Under the pieces are notes generated by a model. That model made no database searches. It was not told where the DNA came from and worked only from the letters and a program-made list of their open reading frames with translations. The translations under genes were made by a program, and so were the position numbers. A stretch of 64,000 bases of DNA, from NCBI GenBank assembly GCA_945897825.1, contig CAMDGX010000004.1, forward strand, positions 1-64,000. The letters run 5' to 3'. Source of the DNA: Asaia bogorensis (GTDB lineage Bacteria > Pseudomonadota > Alphaproteobacteria > Acetobacterales > Acetobacteraceae). Positions 63,795-64,000 of the stretch are shown one piece after another (the first letter of the stretch is position 1; each line of letters starts with the position of its first letter).

Positions 63795-63927
63795 CTTCTT
63801 CTTGCTTTTTCTCTTGCCGCTCGAAGCGCGCCAAACCTGACCACCCCCCCACCCGCAGCAGCAAAAAATTCCACCGAACGTAAAATTTCCTATTGCCTCC
63901 CGCCTTGCAGTTAGTCATAATACCTGA

Positions 63928-64000
63928 ATGTCAGAGCATTCCACCACCCCCCTGGCCCATCAGGTCGCCATCATGGCGGCCGAAATGCGTGCCGCCGCCG
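63928..64000 (+). CDS. Partial ORF at right edge, unknown
   Basis: ATG 63928 opens a frame (MSEHSTTPLAHQVAIMAAEM then RAAA) that is still open at the window end. Helical and Ala-rich, no recognised motif in 24 residues. No clear Shine-Dalgarno; TAATAC lies just upstream (63919-63924). Too short to name. Confidence 0.4.
   Translation, partial: MSEHSTTPLAHQVAIMAAEMRAAA

Overview
The window is a 64 kb piece of a high-GC (roughly 70 percent by eye) bacterial chromosome, almost fully coding. The gene content suggests an alphaproteobacterium, plausibly Rhodospirillales/Acetobacteraceae: a glnB-glnA pair behind a sigma-54-type promoter, an ECF sigma factor with a zinc-finger anti-sigma partner, many MaoC, MR/MLE, carbamoylase and PLP enzymes of acid and amino-acid catabolism, and a tRNA-His gene that still encodes G-1. 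The Rhizobiales, Rhodobacterales and Caulobacterales generally lack that G-1. Family-level placement is inference.

Layout. 0-2.5 kb: phosphonate-type ABC operon phnD-phnC-phnE (minus strand, phnE cut by the window edge). 2.7-7.8 kb: two MaoC-fold hydratases, an alpha/beta hydrolase, aspartate dehydrogenase, tRNA-His and an aminotransferase. 7.9-10 kb: glnB and glnA with a clear terminator. 10-16 kb: SOUL and DinB proteins, then a plus-strand set of oxidoreductase, peptide-binding protein, serine hydrolase and SDR. 16-19.3 kb: iron-siderophore type ABC uptake system. 19.4-20.3 kb: a NaChBac-type sodium channel. 20.3-25.5 kb: class III aminotransferase, GT61 glycosyltransferase, MaoC and PanE proteins, and a divergent ECF sigma/zf-HC2 pair. 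25.6-32.5 kb: enolase-superfamily enzyme, flavin oxidoreductase, PepT, thiolase with OB-fold partner, polysaccharide deacetylase. 32.5-64 kb: gamma-glutamyltransferase, two carbamoylase-type amidohydrolases, amidase, aminomutase, deacetylase, two tandem aspartate aminotransferases, two ABC permeases, a split D-glutamate-cyclase-like pair, two MFS paralogues and other metabolic genes.

Three things stand out. (1) At 52.1-53.2 kb a thioredoxin-fold gene carries an in-frame TGA exactly where the first active-site cysteine is expected. The TGA is followed at once by a stem-loop with a bulged U, two base pairs and a GUGU apical loop, the architecture of a bacterial SECIS element, so this is a candidate selenoprotein that routine annotation would split in two. 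(2) From 33 kb onward, seven full copies and one half copy of a ~125-140 bp AT-rich composite palindrome sit at gene ends, mostly between convergent genes. They look like mobile or amplified bidirectional terminators, and they supply a stop codon to one gene and probably a start codon to another. None is present in the first 32 kb. (3) A 24-codon leader ORF overlaps mutually exclusive RNA pairings and an intrinsic terminator upstream of a methyltransferase gene, which suggests transcription attenuation.

Metabolically, much of 29-64 kb reads as scavenging and interconversion of amino-acid derivatives: gamma-glutamyl and N-carbamoyl compounds, amides, D-glutamate-type lactams and 2-oxo/2-hydroxy acids. 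Substrates cannot be fixed from sequence alone. All products were assigned by reading motifs; no database search was run.
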